The notes under the pieces are model-generated. The model did no database searches. It had not been told where the DNA came from and saw only the letters and a list, made by a program, of their open reading frames with translations. DNA of 64,000 bases from positions 1 to 64,000 of the forward strand of contig NZ_CP030051.1 of assembly GCF_004114975.1 (NCBI RefSeq), written 5' to 3'. The stretch comes from Bradyrhizobium guangdongense (lineage in GTDB: Bacteria > Pseudomonadota > Alphaproteobacteria > Rhizobiales > Xanthobacteraceae). A program made the position numbers and the translations under genes. Below, in pieces: positions 10,810 through 19,280 of the stretch (position 1 is its first letter; each line of letters begins with the position of its first letter).

Positions 10810-12204
10810 ATGCTCGACACCGTCCAGCCACACCAGCAGCCGCAAACCGGCGTGCCGCAAAACCATCTCGCGCGGGAATTCGCCGAGACGCTGCGGCTGG
10901 CCGTGCCGATGATGCTGACGCAGCTCGGGCAGATTGCGATGATCACGAGCGATCTGGTGCTGATCGGCCGGCTCGGCGAGGATGCGGTGGCGGCTGCGGC
11001 ACTTGCGCAAACCGTCTATTTCGTCAGCTTCACCTTCGGGCTCGGCCTGATGGCTGCGGTGTCCCCGCTGGCCGCGCAGGCGTTCGGCGCCGGCGACGTC
11101 AGGCGCATCCGCCGCTCCTTGCGCGTAGGCCTGTGGGTCGCGTTCCTCATATCGCTGCCGATGATGGCCTCGCCGCTTTATGGCGAGCACATCCTGATCG
11201 CGCTCGGACAGGCGCCGCATTCCGCCGGCCTCGCTCAGCGCTATCTGAACGGCCTCGCCTGGGGCATCGCGCCGGCGCTCGGTTTCATCGCGCTGCGCAG
11301 CATGATGAGCGCTGTGAACCGGCCGCAGCCGCCGCTGTGGATCACGCTCGCAGCGATTCCTGCGAATTTCGCGCTGGTCTATTGCCTGATCCATGGCCTG
11401 TTCGGCCTGCCGGAGCTCGGTCTGTTCGGCGCGGGGCTTGCGACCACGCTGGTCAATCTCGGCACCTTCATCGCCGCACTCGCCATCGCGGGGTGGCACA
11501 AGCCGTTCTCGGACTATCATCCGCTGGCGCATCTGTGGCGGATTGACTGGCCTTTGACGCGCCAGCTGATCGTGATCGGCGCTCCGATCTCGTTCTCGCT
11601 CCTGCTGGAATACGGCCTGTTCTCCTCGGCCGCACTCCTGATGGGCCTGATCTCGACTACCGCGCTCGCCGCGCACCAGATCGCGCTCCAGGTCACGGCC
11701 GTGCTGTTCATGGTCCCGCTCGGCATCGGCATGGCCGCGACGGTGCGCGTCGGTCACGCCTTCGGCCGCGACGATCCGGCGGGCGTGCGACGTGCGGGCC
11801 TCGTCGCAGCGCTGCTCGGGATCGCGTTTGTATCAGCGCTGACCGTTGCCATTATCCTCGGCCGCTACGAGCTGGGACGGCTGTTCTTCGGCAACAGCGA
11901 GGCCAGCGCGCCGACAGTCGAGCTGACCGCGACATTGCTGCTGGTCGGCGCGACCTTCTTCATCGCCGACGCGCTGCAGACCATCATGGGCGGCGCGCTG
12001 CGCGGCATCAATGATACCAGGATGACGCTGGTGTTCGCCGCCATCGGCTACTGGTGCGTCGGCTTCCCGATCGCCTGGACGCTCGCGTTCCACGGCGGCC
12101 TCGGCGCGGTCGGTGTCTGGACCGGATTGTCGATCGGATCGTTCGTTTATGCCGGCCTGTTGATCTTGCGCTTCCGCATGTTGACGCGCAAACTGCTGGA
12201 ATGA
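10810..12204 (+). CDS. MATE family efflux transporter
   Basis: The 464-residue polytopic protein has about 12 hydrophobic segments in the two-bundle MATE arrangement (for example AVPMMLTQLGQIAMITSDLV and the repeat half beginning LIVIGAPISFSLLLEYGLF). MATE proteins export cationic drugs and metabolites using Na+ or H+ gradients; the NorM/DinF-like subgroup fits best. The start at 10810 (MLDTVQPHQ) is chosen because the longer frame from 10693 enters the upstream repeat. Its stop overlaps the next ATG (ATGA at 12201), so it heads a tight three-gene operon with a DUF2867 protein and a thioredoxin-fold isomerase. The substrate cannot be told from sequence. Confidence 0.93.
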   Translation: MLDTVQPHQQPQTGVPQNHLAREFAETLRLAVPMMLTQLGQIAMITSDLVLIGRLGEDAVAAAALAQTVYFVSFTFGLGLMAAVSPLAAQAFGAGDVRRIRRSLRVGLWVAFLISLPMMASPLYGEHILIALGQAPHSAGLAQRYLNGLAWGIAPALGFIALRSMMSAVNRPQPPLWITLAAIPANFALVYCLIHGLFGLPELGLFGAGLATTLVNLGTFIAALAIAGWHKPFSDYHPLAHLWRIDWPLTRQLIVIGAPISFSLLLEYGLFSSAALLMGLISTTALAAHQIALQVTAVLFMVPLGIGMAATVRVGHAFGRDDPAGVRRAGLVAALLGIAFVSALTVAIILGRYELGRLFFGNSEASAPTVELTATLLLVGATFFIADALQTIMGGALRGINDTRMTLVFAAIGYWCVGFPIAWTLAFHGGLGAVGVWTGLSIGSFVYAGLLILRFRMLTRKLLE

Positions 12205-12689
12205 CGGGATCCGTTCGCGAAATTACGCCTGATGTCGATGCCGGGACGGTGCTGTCGGGCGCCCAGTTCATCGACGCCTTTCGCGTCGAGGTCGGTGCGG
12301 CGCAATTGAGCGCCCGCGAGGCCTGTACCCGAATGGTGCTGCACGGGCCGCGCTGGATCGATGCGCTGACGCGCTTGCGCAACATTCTGGTGAGCCCTTT
12401 CGGTTTGAAGACATCGGGTGAAGGCGCTTACGCACCCGGCGGCCTGATCGGCCTGTTTCCGGTGGTGAGCGAGACGCCCGAGCGGCTGATCGCCGGTTTC
12501 GACGACTATCATCTCGATTTCCGTATCGTGGTCGATGTCGCCGGCGAAGCGACGCTTCGCCATGTCACCGTGACCACCCTGGTGAAAACGAACAATTTGC
12601 TCGGACGGACCTACCTCGCGTTGATCACGCCGTTCCACAAGCTCGTGGCCCGCGGCATGATGGGCCGAATTTCGGAGCCGGCGCGATGA
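12201..12689 (+). CDS. DUF2867-like protein
   Basis: This 162-residue soluble protein matches the DUF2867 pattern, with SGAQFIDAF near the start, a central LTRLRNILVSPFGLKT, then FDDYHLDFRIVV and TLVKTNNLLGRTYLALITPFHK. No catalytic motif or signal peptide is visible. It overlaps the MATE gene by four bases at its start and the next gene by four at its end, which implies translational coupling. Proteins of this group often sit as helper domains beside oxidoreductases; here the link to a transporter and an isomerase gives no clear role. Confidence 0.8.
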   Translation: MTGSVREITPDVDAGTVLSGAQFIDAFRVEVGAAQLSAREACTRMVLHGPRWIDALTRLRNILVSPFGLKTSGEGAYAPGGLIGLFPVVSETPERLIAGFDDYHLDFRIVVDVAGEATLRHVTVTTLVKTNNLLGRTYLALITPFHKLVARGMMGRISEPAR

Positions 12690-13336
12690 CATTGTCCGTC
12701 GACCTGTTCTACTCCTATCGCAGTCCCTTCAGCTATCTGGCTTTGCCCAGGACACTGAAGCTCGTCGCGGAATATGACCTCAAGGTCAATCTGCGGCCGG
12801 TCTATCCGCTCGCGGTCCGCGTGCCCGGGTTCTTCAAGAAGGCCAGCCCGAACTTCATCCGCTATGTGGTGCTCGACAGCACGCGCGTGGCGGAGCACGA
12901 AGGCATTCCGTTCCGCTTTCCGCGGCCCGATCCGATCGTGCAGGACAAGACGACGCTCGATGTCGCGACCGAGCAGCCCTACATCCATCGCCTGACGCGA
13001 TTAGGCGCCATGGCGCAGCTCGAAGGGCGCTCGCTCGAATTCACATATGCGATCGCGCGCGTGCTGTGGGATGGTTCGGTTGCCGGGTGGAACGAGGGCG
13101 ATCATCTGGCGCGCGCCGCCGCGAAAGCCGGCTTCGATCTTGCCGCCATGGATGCCGCGATCACCGCCGACCCGGATCGCTACGAGCAGGTGATCGCGGA
13201 GAATGAAAAAGACCACGCCGCCTCGGGCCACTGGGGCGTGCCGACCTTCGTGTTCGAGAACGAGCCGTTCTTCGGTCAGGACCGCATCGACCTGCTGGTC
13301 TGGCGCATGCAGAGCAAGGGCCTGACGAAGCGCTAG
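12686..13336 (+). CDS. DsbA-family / 2-hydroxychromene-2-carboxylate isomerase-like protein
   Basis: The 216-residue protein begins with a beta strand and FYSYRSPFSYLALP, the signature of the kappa-class GST or HCCA isomerase branch of the DsbA fold, where a Ser replaces the redox Cys and glutathione is bound. The late segment SGHWGVPTFVFENEPFFGQD contains the cis-Pro loop (GVPTF) and the terminal GQDRIDLL typical of the family. Known members isomerise chromene carboxylates in naphthalene-type ring degradation, but no other degradation gene is nearby. Its start overlaps the preceding stop (ATGA). It ends the MATE operon and is convergent with the VOC gene 31 bases away. Confidence 0.88.
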   Translation: MTLSVDLFYSYRSPFSYLALPRTLKLVAEYDLKVNLRPVYPLAVRVPGFFKKASPNFIRYVVLDSTRVAEHEGIPFRFPRPDPIVQDKTTLDVATEQPYIHRLTRLGAMAQLEGRSLEFTYAIARVLWDGSVAGWNEGDHLARAAAKAGFDLAAMDAAITADPDRYEQVIAENEKDHAASGHWGVPTFVFENEPFFGQDRIDLLVWRMQSKGLTKR

Positions 13337-13367
13337 AACGTGCGCTCAATGGCAGCAATGCAGGCCG

Positions 13368-13772
13368 TCACGTTCGAACCGGCTGCCCGAGCCCCAGCAA
13401 GTTACCTTCGCTATCGCGAAACCACGCGCCCCGCTCTCCAATTCCCTTGCTGGGATAGTTCCCGGTAATCTCAGCTATGCCATCGACCGTCTTCAGGCCG
13501 GGCAGATCGTACTCCTCGAATTCGACCCCGCGCGCGCGAAGCTCGCGTACGGTTGCCTCGATATCCTCGACTTCCCAACCCATTTGCGTATGCGTGCCGG
13601 ATTGCATTCCGCCTGAGAGGAATATCGCGAACTCACCCCCAGCGCAGACGTAGCGGAGTCCACCTCTGCGTTCTTCCACCGGCCTGAGCCCAAGTTTTTC
13701 GGCGTAAAATGCCCGCGCGCGCTCGAGGTTTTGGGCCGGAAGCCGCGTTGCAACCTTTGCGTTGCCCAACAT
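13368..13772 (-). CDS. VOC (glyoxalase/bleomycin-resistance) family protein
   Basis: This 134-residue single-domain protein has the paired beta-alpha-beta-beta-beta units of vicinal oxygen chelate proteins: LERARAFYAEKLGLRPVEE, GGEFAIFLSGG, MGWEVEDIEATVRELRARG and AWFRDSEGNLLGLGQP. The last motif is the usual terminal metal-site strand, although the canonical Glu is not clearly present. The start at 13772 follows AGGAAAGGAGAG on the minus strand. The same frame is open for more than 1 kb upstream, antisense to the FUSC gene, but that part is not protein-like. It is 41 bases downstream of the FUSC gene on the same strand and may be cotranscribed. Confidence 0.88.
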   Translation of the reverse strand: MLGNAKVATRLPAQNLERARAFYAEKLGLRPVEERRGGLRYVCAGGEFAIFLSGGMQSGTHTQMGWEVEDIEATVRELRARGVEFEEYDLPGLKTVDGIAEITGNYPSKGIGERGAWFRDSEGNLLGLGQPVRT

Positions 13773-13813
13773 GCTCTCTCCTTTCCTCTCGGTCCAGGAC
13801 CTGCTTGCCTTCC

Positions 13814-14929
13814 CTACTCTGCCACGCGCACGGACTTGTCGCGCGCGGCCTCCGACCATTCGCCGACGACGCGGTCGAGATCGCAGAGGTTCTGGTGCAT
13901 CTGCTCCAGCGAGAAACCCAGCGCGAAGAAGCGTTCCGCGGTATCGCTTGCATGGCCGCGGATCAGGCCGTCCTGGCGTACCGCCGCGACCGCTTCGGCG
14001 TAATGCTGAAGCGCGAGATGGACAGGATGGATCGGCGGCGCGCCGGCGCCCTCGCGCAAGGCTTCGGCCGCCGACTTCAGAAAGCGTGCGATCGCAGCGC
14101 CGACCTCCGCCAGCGGCGCGGCAAGGCGGACCTGCACCTCGACCGGCAGCGGCACCACGGTGGCACGGCCGATCATCACGACGTCGTGGCGCAGCCGCAA
14201 GATCGTGCGCAACAGGGGGCCGGTGTCGGGACCGCTCGACAGCCGCGCCGAACGCTCGCGCTCGGCCTCGGCGCCGATCGCATTCATGTCCACGATGGCG
14301 GTGCCGATGCCGTCCTGGATCCGGTGCAGCGCGTCGTTGTCGCGGCCGCGGGTGAGGCCGGCGAGCAGTTCGGTGAAGGCCTCCGCGATCAGCTCGAGCA
14401 GCTTCGCGGCGCTGGCGCGGATCTGCCGCACCGCGCGCGAGGGCAGCACCAGGAAGGAGACCAAGAGCCCGGTGATGGCGCCGACCGAGACCTCGCTGAC
14501 GCGATCGATAGCGGACGCCAGCGGATCGGCATGATGCATGGTCGGCACCAGCAGCACGATCACCGCGGTCACGGTAGCGGTGCTCAGGTTCGGATAGATC
14601 GCGGCGAGGAGCGCGAGCGGCGCGACCGCAAGCACCAGCAGCCCCAACAGCCCCGCTTCGCTGGAATAGGGCAGCGTGACCGCGATGGCGCCGCCATAGA
14701 TGGCGCCGCCGATCGTGCCGAGCATGTAATCGCGCGTCGCCTTCAGCGAGCGGCCGACGCTCATCTGGGTCACGATCAGCGAAGTCAGGACCGCCCAGAG
14801 TGGCAACAACAGATGCAGCGCGGTCGCGAGCGCATAGGCGGCCGTCGCTGCCACCGTGACCCGGATCGCCAGCCCCAATTGCGTCCGTCGCGGCCGGACC
14901 CGGTCGAACAGCTCTTTCGCACCTGCCAT
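13814..14929 (-). CDS. FUSC family (fusaric-acid-resistance-like) membrane protein
   Basis: The 371-residue protein has an N-terminal membrane domain of about six hydrophobic segments (to about residue 175), including the FUSC-type LWAVLTSLIVTQMSVGRSLK followed by RDYMLGTIGGAIYGG. A long helical cytoplasmic C-terminal part follows. Relatives such as AaeB, YccS and FusC-like proteins are implicated in export of aromatic acids. The start at 14929 gives MAGAKELFDRVRPRRTQ; a longer frame to 15067 overlaps the divergent MmgE/PrpD gene and is unlikely. No periplasmic adaptor or outer-membrane partner is adjacent. Confidence 0.88.
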   Translation of the reverse strand: MAGAKELFDRVRPRRTQLGLAIRVTVAATAAYALATALHLLLPLWAVLTSLIVTQMSVGRSLKATRDYMLGTIGGAIYGGAIAVTLPYSSEAGLLGLLVLAVAPLALLAAIYPNLSTATVTAVIVLLVPTMHHADPLASAIDRVSEVSVGAITGLLVSFLVLPSRAVRQIRASAAKLLELIAEAFTELLAGLTRGRDNDALHRIQDGIGTAIVDMNAIGAEAERERSARLSSGPDTGPLLRTILRLRHDVVMIGRATVVPLPVEVQVRLAAPLAEVGAAIARFLKSAAEALREGAGAPPIHPVHLALQHYAEAVAAVRQDGLIRGHASDTAERFFALGFSLEQMHQNLCDLDRVVGEWSEAARDKSVRVAE

Positions 14930-15048
14930 CGTCTGATGTCCCGATCCTCTCAAGGCCAGGCAAAAGCATAGCTGATGCCCGCGGCCCCAAGGCTGCTTGA
15001 AAGGCAAAATCAGCCCGCCTAACTTGCCGGCCAAAACGAGGAAACACG

Positions 15049-16419
15049 ATGGCCCACGAAACCGCAACGCTCGCCGCCTATGTCGCCAAGCTGAAATTCG
15101 CCGATATTCCGGCGGAGGTGCTGGAGCGCGCCAAGGCGCTGACGCTGGACTTTTTGGGCAGCGCCATCCGGGCCCGGCGAGAGGCCGAATCCACCCCCTC
15201 GCTGCTGAAGATGCTGGAAGCGCTGGCGCTCGACACCAAGGGCTGCTCGACCGTATTCGGCGACAGCAAGACCTGGACGCCGGCGGTGGCGGCCCTGCTC
15301 AACGGCGCGCTCGGCCATTCCCTCGATTTTGACGATACGCATGCGGATTCCTCGCTGCATCCGAGCGCGCCGGTGGTTCCGGCCGCCTTCGCCGTCGGCG
15401 AGATGGTCGGTGCTTCCGGCCGCGACGTGCTGACCGCGATCGTCGCGGGTTATGAGGTCTGCTGCCGGCTCGGCAACGCGCTCGACCCGACTTCGCATTA
15501 TGCGCGCGGCTTCCACCCGACTGCGACCGCCGGCACCTACGGCTCGGCCGCAGCGGCAGCGAAATTGTTCGGGCTCTCCGAGCCGCAGATCATCGCCGCC
15601 TTCGGCGTTGCCGGCAGCCAGGCCGCGGGCTCGCTGCAGTTCCTGATGAACGGCGCCTGGAACAAGCGCTACCAGGTCGGCGCCGCCGCCATGAACGGCG
15701 TGATCGCAGCGACGCTGGCGCGCAACGATTTCGTCGGTGCGACGGAATCGATCGAAGGCAAGCACGGCCTGCTCACCGGCTACACCGACGATCCGCATCC
15801 GGGCAAGGCGATCGCCGAGCTCGGCAAGACCTATGAGACCATGAAGATCGGCGTGAAGCCGTATCCGAGCTGCCGCTACACGCATGCCGCGATCGACGCG
15901 CTGATCGCGATGCGGCGCGAGCACAATCTGACACCCGACCAGGTCAAGCGCGTCGAGATCGGCCTGCATCGCAACGGCATCACCCTCACAGGCGACGCCA
16001 CGACAAAGCGGCATCCGACCTCGATCGTCGGCGGCCAGTTCTCGATGTTCTTCACTGGCGCGCTCGCGCTCGACCAGGGCTCGTTCGGCTGGGACGATTA
16101 CGCGAGGCTCGGCGATGCCGCGATCGACGCGCTCGCGGACAAGTTCGACGTGGTGCAGGACGAACGGCTCGAGATCGGCCGCACCCACCCCTTCGGCGCG
16201 CGCGTCAGCATCACCACGGACGATGGCGTGCACGAGCGGCTTTACGCCGACCCTTCCGGCGAGCCCAATTCGTTCCCCGACGCACAGGCGATGCAGCAGA
16301 AATTCCTGACGCTGGCACGGCCCGTGCTGAACGCACGGGCCGACAAGTTCGCCGATGCGATCATGACGCTGGAGCGTTTCGACCGCGTGGCCAAGGCGAC
16401 GGAGCTGGGACGGCAGTAG
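15049..16419 (+). CDS. MmgE/PrpD family protein
   Basis: The 456-residue protein belongs to the MmgE/PrpD superfamily, whose characterised members include 2-methylcitrate dehydratase, aconitate decarboxylase and iminodisuccinate epimerase. Recognisable parts are the helical N-terminus with LTLDFLGSAIRARREAES, the LNGALGHSLDFDDTHADSSLHPSAP region containing the conserved DDTH and HPSAP-type motif, YEVCCRLG, and the late KPYPSCRYTHAAIDA. Length and architecture are complete. No methylcitrate-cycle gene is adjacent, so the substrate is open. It is divergent from the FUSC gene with a 119-base shared promoter region. Confidence 0.92.
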   Translation: MAHETATLAAYVAKLKFADIPAEVLERAKALTLDFLGSAIRARREAESTPSLLKMLEALALDTKGCSTVFGDSKTWTPAVAALLNGALGHSLDFDDTHADSSLHPSAPVVPAAFAVGEMVGASGRDVLTAIVAGYEVCCRLGNALDPTSHYARGFHPTATAGTYGSAAAAAKLFGLSEPQIIAAFGVAGSQAAGSLQFLMNGAWNKRYQVGAAAMNGVIAATLARNDFVGATESIEGKHGLLTGYTDDPHPGKAIAELGKTYETMKIGVKPYPSCRYTHAAIDALIAMRREHNLTPDQVKRVEIGLHRNGITLTGDATTKRHPTSIVGGQFSMFFTGALALDQGSFGWDDYARLGDAAIDALADKFDVVQDERLEIGRTHPFGARVSITTDDGVHERLYADPSGEPNSFPDAQAMQQKFLTLARPVLNARADKFADAIMTLERFDRVAKATELGRQ

Positions 16420-16423
16420 CCGT

Positions 16424-17851
16424 CTAGTTCGCTCCCGCCAGCTTTCCCTTCTCGCGCGTTGCGGCCACGACATCACGCACGAGATCGAACACGCCGTCGG
16501 CTTGCGGCGGGAAGTTCGGTGAGCGGCCGAGGCGCACGATCACAAGCTTCTCCGACGGGATCACGATCGTGTACTGGCCGATCGTGCCCTTGGCGAAGAA
16601 GGCATCGCGCGGCCAGCCGTGCTCGACGCGAAATTTCGCGCCGAAGCTGTTGCCCTGATTGGTCCAGAAACCGGCGCCGATGCCGACCCACGCGTTGGGC
16701 GTGGCCGATGCCGAATAGTTCACCCAGCCCTCGGGCAGGATACGCTTGCCACCGACGACGCCGTCGTTGAGATAGAGCTGGCCGAAGCGTGCCCAGGCGC
16801 GCGCGGAGGCCATCATCTCGCCGGCGCCTTCGATCGTGCCTGAAGCATCGAGCTGGAGCGTGACGTCGGTCATGCCGAGCGGCGCGAACAATTCGCGGCG
16901 GGCAAAGCGGAGCGCGTCGCCCGGCTTGCCGCCGGCGGCGTCGCGAATGAGATGCGAGAGGATGATGGTGTTACCGTCGTGATAATTCCACGCGGTGCCC
17001 GGCGCGGTCGCAAGCGGCGCGCGCTCGGCAAAGCCCGCCATGTCGTCCTCGACGTATTTCATGGTGTTGACCGGCTCGAGCACGGAACCGAGCGAGGCCT
17101 GCAACGAACTGCCGAGCGCAAGGCCGGCGGTGTGACGCAGCAATTGATCGACGGTGATGGCGTGACGCGGATCTTCAGGATTTTTCCAGGCGGCGACCGG
17201 CGCGGGCCCATCCAGCTTGAGCTTGCCCTGGCGCACGAGAATGCCAGAGAGTGCCGAGACCACCGACTTCGTCATGGAGAAGCCGAGCAGCTGCGTCTGC
17301 GGCCCGATGCCGTCGGCATAGCGTTCGGCGATGACGCGGCCGCCCTTCATGATGACGATCGCGCGGGTGCGGCGATAAGGCGGCTGCGCGGGCTCGGTGA
17401 AGGCGCGGTCGAGCGCGGCTGACAGCGCGTCGCTTTGCGGCGGCACCAGTCCGGCGCCGGCGATATCGGGGAGCAAGACCGGCTGCTTGTCGTCAGGCGG
17501 CAAAGCGACACCGGCAATCCCCTGGCCGTGCTCGAGCGTGCAGCCGAGCCCCTCGCGATAGACCGCATGGCTGCGGCCGATGCCGAACAGGCTGACCGTG
17601 ACATCCTTGCGGGCGCGGTCGATCTGCAAATTCATCGCCCAGGTCAGGAGGCCGCTGCCCGGCATCGCGTCGGTCGTTTCAGTGAGGTCGCGCATGGGAT
17701 CAAGGCCGGAGACGAACGTCTCTGAGCAGAGCGTGTGCGCGATGAAGCCGGTGGCAATCTTGGGCACGTTACGGGCCCGAGCCGTGCCAAGCGCGAGGCC
17801 GGCACAGGCGATGGCGGTGGTAGCGAGGATGATCTTGCGGCGAGGGGTCAC
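16424..17851 (-). CDS. Class-C beta-lactamase-fold serine hydrolase, exported
   Basis: The 475-residue protein starts with TPRRK and a hydrophobic signal-like segment (ILATTAIACAGLALG) ending near ARA, so export is likely. The hydrolase motif SMTK is at 192-195 (Ser192 nucleophile, Lys195), with WNYHDGN as the probable second motif. The insert before the hydrolase domain (about 30-150) is longer than in beta-lactamases and resembles the group annotated as 6-aminohexanoate-dimer hydrolase-like serine hydrolases. A resistance role is not implied. It lies 145 bases downstream of a same-strand membrane-bound AraC regulator, a likely controller. Confidence 0.9.
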   Translation of the reverse strand: MTPRRKIILATTAIACAGLALGTARARNVPKIATGFIAHTLCSETFVSGLDPMRDLTETTDAMPGSGLLTWAMNLQIDRARKDVTVSLFGIGRSHAVYREGLGCTLEHGQGIAGVALPPDDKQPVLLPDIAGAGLVPPQSDALSAALDRAFTEPAQPPYRRTRAIVIMKGGRVIAERYADGIGPQTQLLGFSMTKSVVSALSGILVRQGKLKLDGPAPVAAWKNPEDPRHAITVDQLLRHTAGLALGSSLQASLGSVLEPVNTMKYVEDDMAGFAERAPLATAPGTAWNYHDGNTIILSHLIRDAAGGKPGDALRFARRELFAPLGMTDVTLQLDASGTIEGAGEMMASARAWARFGQLYLNDGVVGGKRILPEGWVNYSASATPNAWVGIGAGFWTNQGNSFGAKFRVEHGWPRDAFFAKGTIGQYTIVIPSEKLVIVRLGRSPNFPPQADGVFDLVRDVVAATREKGKLAGAN

Positions 17852-17996
17852 GGGCTTTCTCCGGCTGCGGGGCGAGTGCGGGAGAGCAGGCCGGATGCGG
17901 GCGATACGCGCTCGCCGGGTTTGGAAATCGGCCTCGTCGAAATTGATCGGGGCTCGTCGATTCTGGAATTATTGTGCGATTTCAAAGGCCTGAAAT

Positions 17997-19058
17997 CTAA
18001 GCCGCATCGACCTTGAGCCGGCGATATTCCGTCGGCGTCACCCCGGTCACCGCCTTGAAGGCACGGTTGAACGGGCCCAGCGACTGGAAGCCGGCGTCCA
18101 TCGCGATGGTGATGACGGGAACCTCGGCCTGCGCGGGATCGGCGAGGGCGGCCTTGGCCTCCTCGATCCGGTGGTTGTTCAGGAATACATTGAAGTTGCG
18201 ATAGCCGAGCCGCTGGTTGATCAACCGGCGCAGCCGGTATTCCGGAATTTTCAGCCGGCCTGCCAGTACGCCGATGGTGATGTTCTCGTGACGATAGATC
18301 CGCTCGTCCGCCATCAGGCGCATCAAGGCATTGATGAGCTTTTGGTCGGCCGAGGCATCCGCCGCAGGCTGACTGAAAACACGGGGCGGCGCGGGCTCCC
18401 CCGCAGCCGGAAACAGATCCGCGCCGTCCACGCGCATCATGGCATAAACGATCGCCGCGACGGTGCAGGCGAGCACGCCGGCGTTGATGGTTTCGGCTGC
18501 AGTGCCGATGTGGTGGCCCGCGGTGGCGATCTGGAGCACCGCGTTCAGCCCACCATAGAGCGCGATTGCACAGACTATGAAGACGCGAACGCGGCGGCGG
18601 CGCTCGACCAGGTCGGCCGGCCAGGAGGCGATCATCTGCCAGAGCGCTAGCACGATGAAACCGAGAGCGATCAGATTGACCACCGTCACCGAGAACCGCA
18701 CATGGCCGCTGGGTGCAATCCAGACGCAGCCTGCGAAGCTGAAGGCCGTCACCAGCGCCCAGATCAAGCCGTGCCACCAGCGGATGCGAAACTCGTCGTC
18801 GAACAGGGCGCGCGTGAACAACCAGAACACCACGATGGTGCCGGTCGATATTGCGATCAGCGGTGCATGCCAGAGCGGGACCCGCGACGTGACATCCATC
18901 GAATAGCTCACCGCATGCGCGGCCGAACCCAGCGCGAAGGCCGCGCCGAGGCGAGCAGCGAGCACTTTGCGGAAATCGGCGAGCAACGACGCTGCCAGCA
19001 CCAGCAGCAACGCGACGCTGGCAGCGCGAAAGGCGAGGTCGAGGGTGGGAAGGGTCAT
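17997..19058 (-). CDS. AraC-family regulator with N-terminal membrane domain
   Basis: The 353-residue protein has six or seven hydrophobic segments in residues 1-215, then a linker and a C-terminal AraC DNA-binding domain. The two helix-turn-helix units are visible: LAGRLKIPEYRLRRLINQRL and ITIAMDAGFQSLGPFNRAF followed by VTGVTPTEYRR. The membrane half probably senses an envelope or periplasmic cue; no ligand can be inferred. It is transcribed toward the exported serine hydrolase and away from pirin. The upstream 222 bases include a long perfect palindrome (19137-19179). Confidence 0.92.
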   Translation of the reverse strand: MTLPTLDLAFRAASVALLLVLAASLLADFRKVLAARLGAAFALGSAAHAVSYSMDVTSRVPLWHAPLIAISTGTIVVFWLFTRALFDDEFRIRWWHGLIWALVTAFSFAGCVWIAPSGHVRFSVTVVNLIALGFIVLALWQMIASWPADLVERRRRVRVFIVCAIALYGGLNAVLQIATAGHHIGTAAETINAGVLACTVAAIVYAMMRVDGADLFPAAGEPAPPRVFSQPAADASADQKLINALMRLMADERIYRHENITIGVLAGRLKIPEYRLRRLINQRLGYRNFNVFLNNHRIEEAKAALADPAQAEVPVITIAMDAGFQSLGPFNRAFKAVTGVTPTEYRRLKVDAA

Positions 19059-19136
19059 GGGGCGATGTGAACGATCACGGTTAGGATCGATCGAACATCG
19101 TTCGTTGGAGTATTTTTTTCAAGGACCATCCTCGCT

Positions 19137-19179
19137 CTCCGCTGTCATCGCCCGGCTCGACCGGGCGATGACAGCGGAG
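19137..19179. repeat. REP-like perfect palindrome, family B copy 1
   Basis: A perfect 19-bp inverted repeat (CTCCGCTGTCATCGCCCGG at 19137-19155 and its complement at 19161-19179) with loop CTCGA. Related sequence ending in GACAGCGGAG occurs at 30227-30256 and a more distant copy at 34128-34161. It lies between the divergent AraC and pirin genes, so it may end or stabilise divergent transcripts, but recurrence argues for a dispersed repeat rather than a dedicated operator. Confidence 0.8.
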
Positions 19180-19280
19180 CATGTGGCGCTAATACCACGC
19201 CACCTCCGCGCCGCCCCATTGTGGGGACGCCGATGCGAAATTCTGCTACGCTCGGGCTCGCAATTGAGAAGGAGTCCACC

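Noticed and set aside
13710..14971. Long plus-strand frame across the FUSC gene
   Set aside because: It is rich in Arg, Gln and Asp with no hydrophobic core, and it lies opposite a recognisable membrane protein.
16424..17851. Antibiotic-resistance beta-lactamase
   Set aside because: SMTK and the fold are shared by many esterases and peptidases; the long N-terminal insert does not match true class C beta-lactamases.
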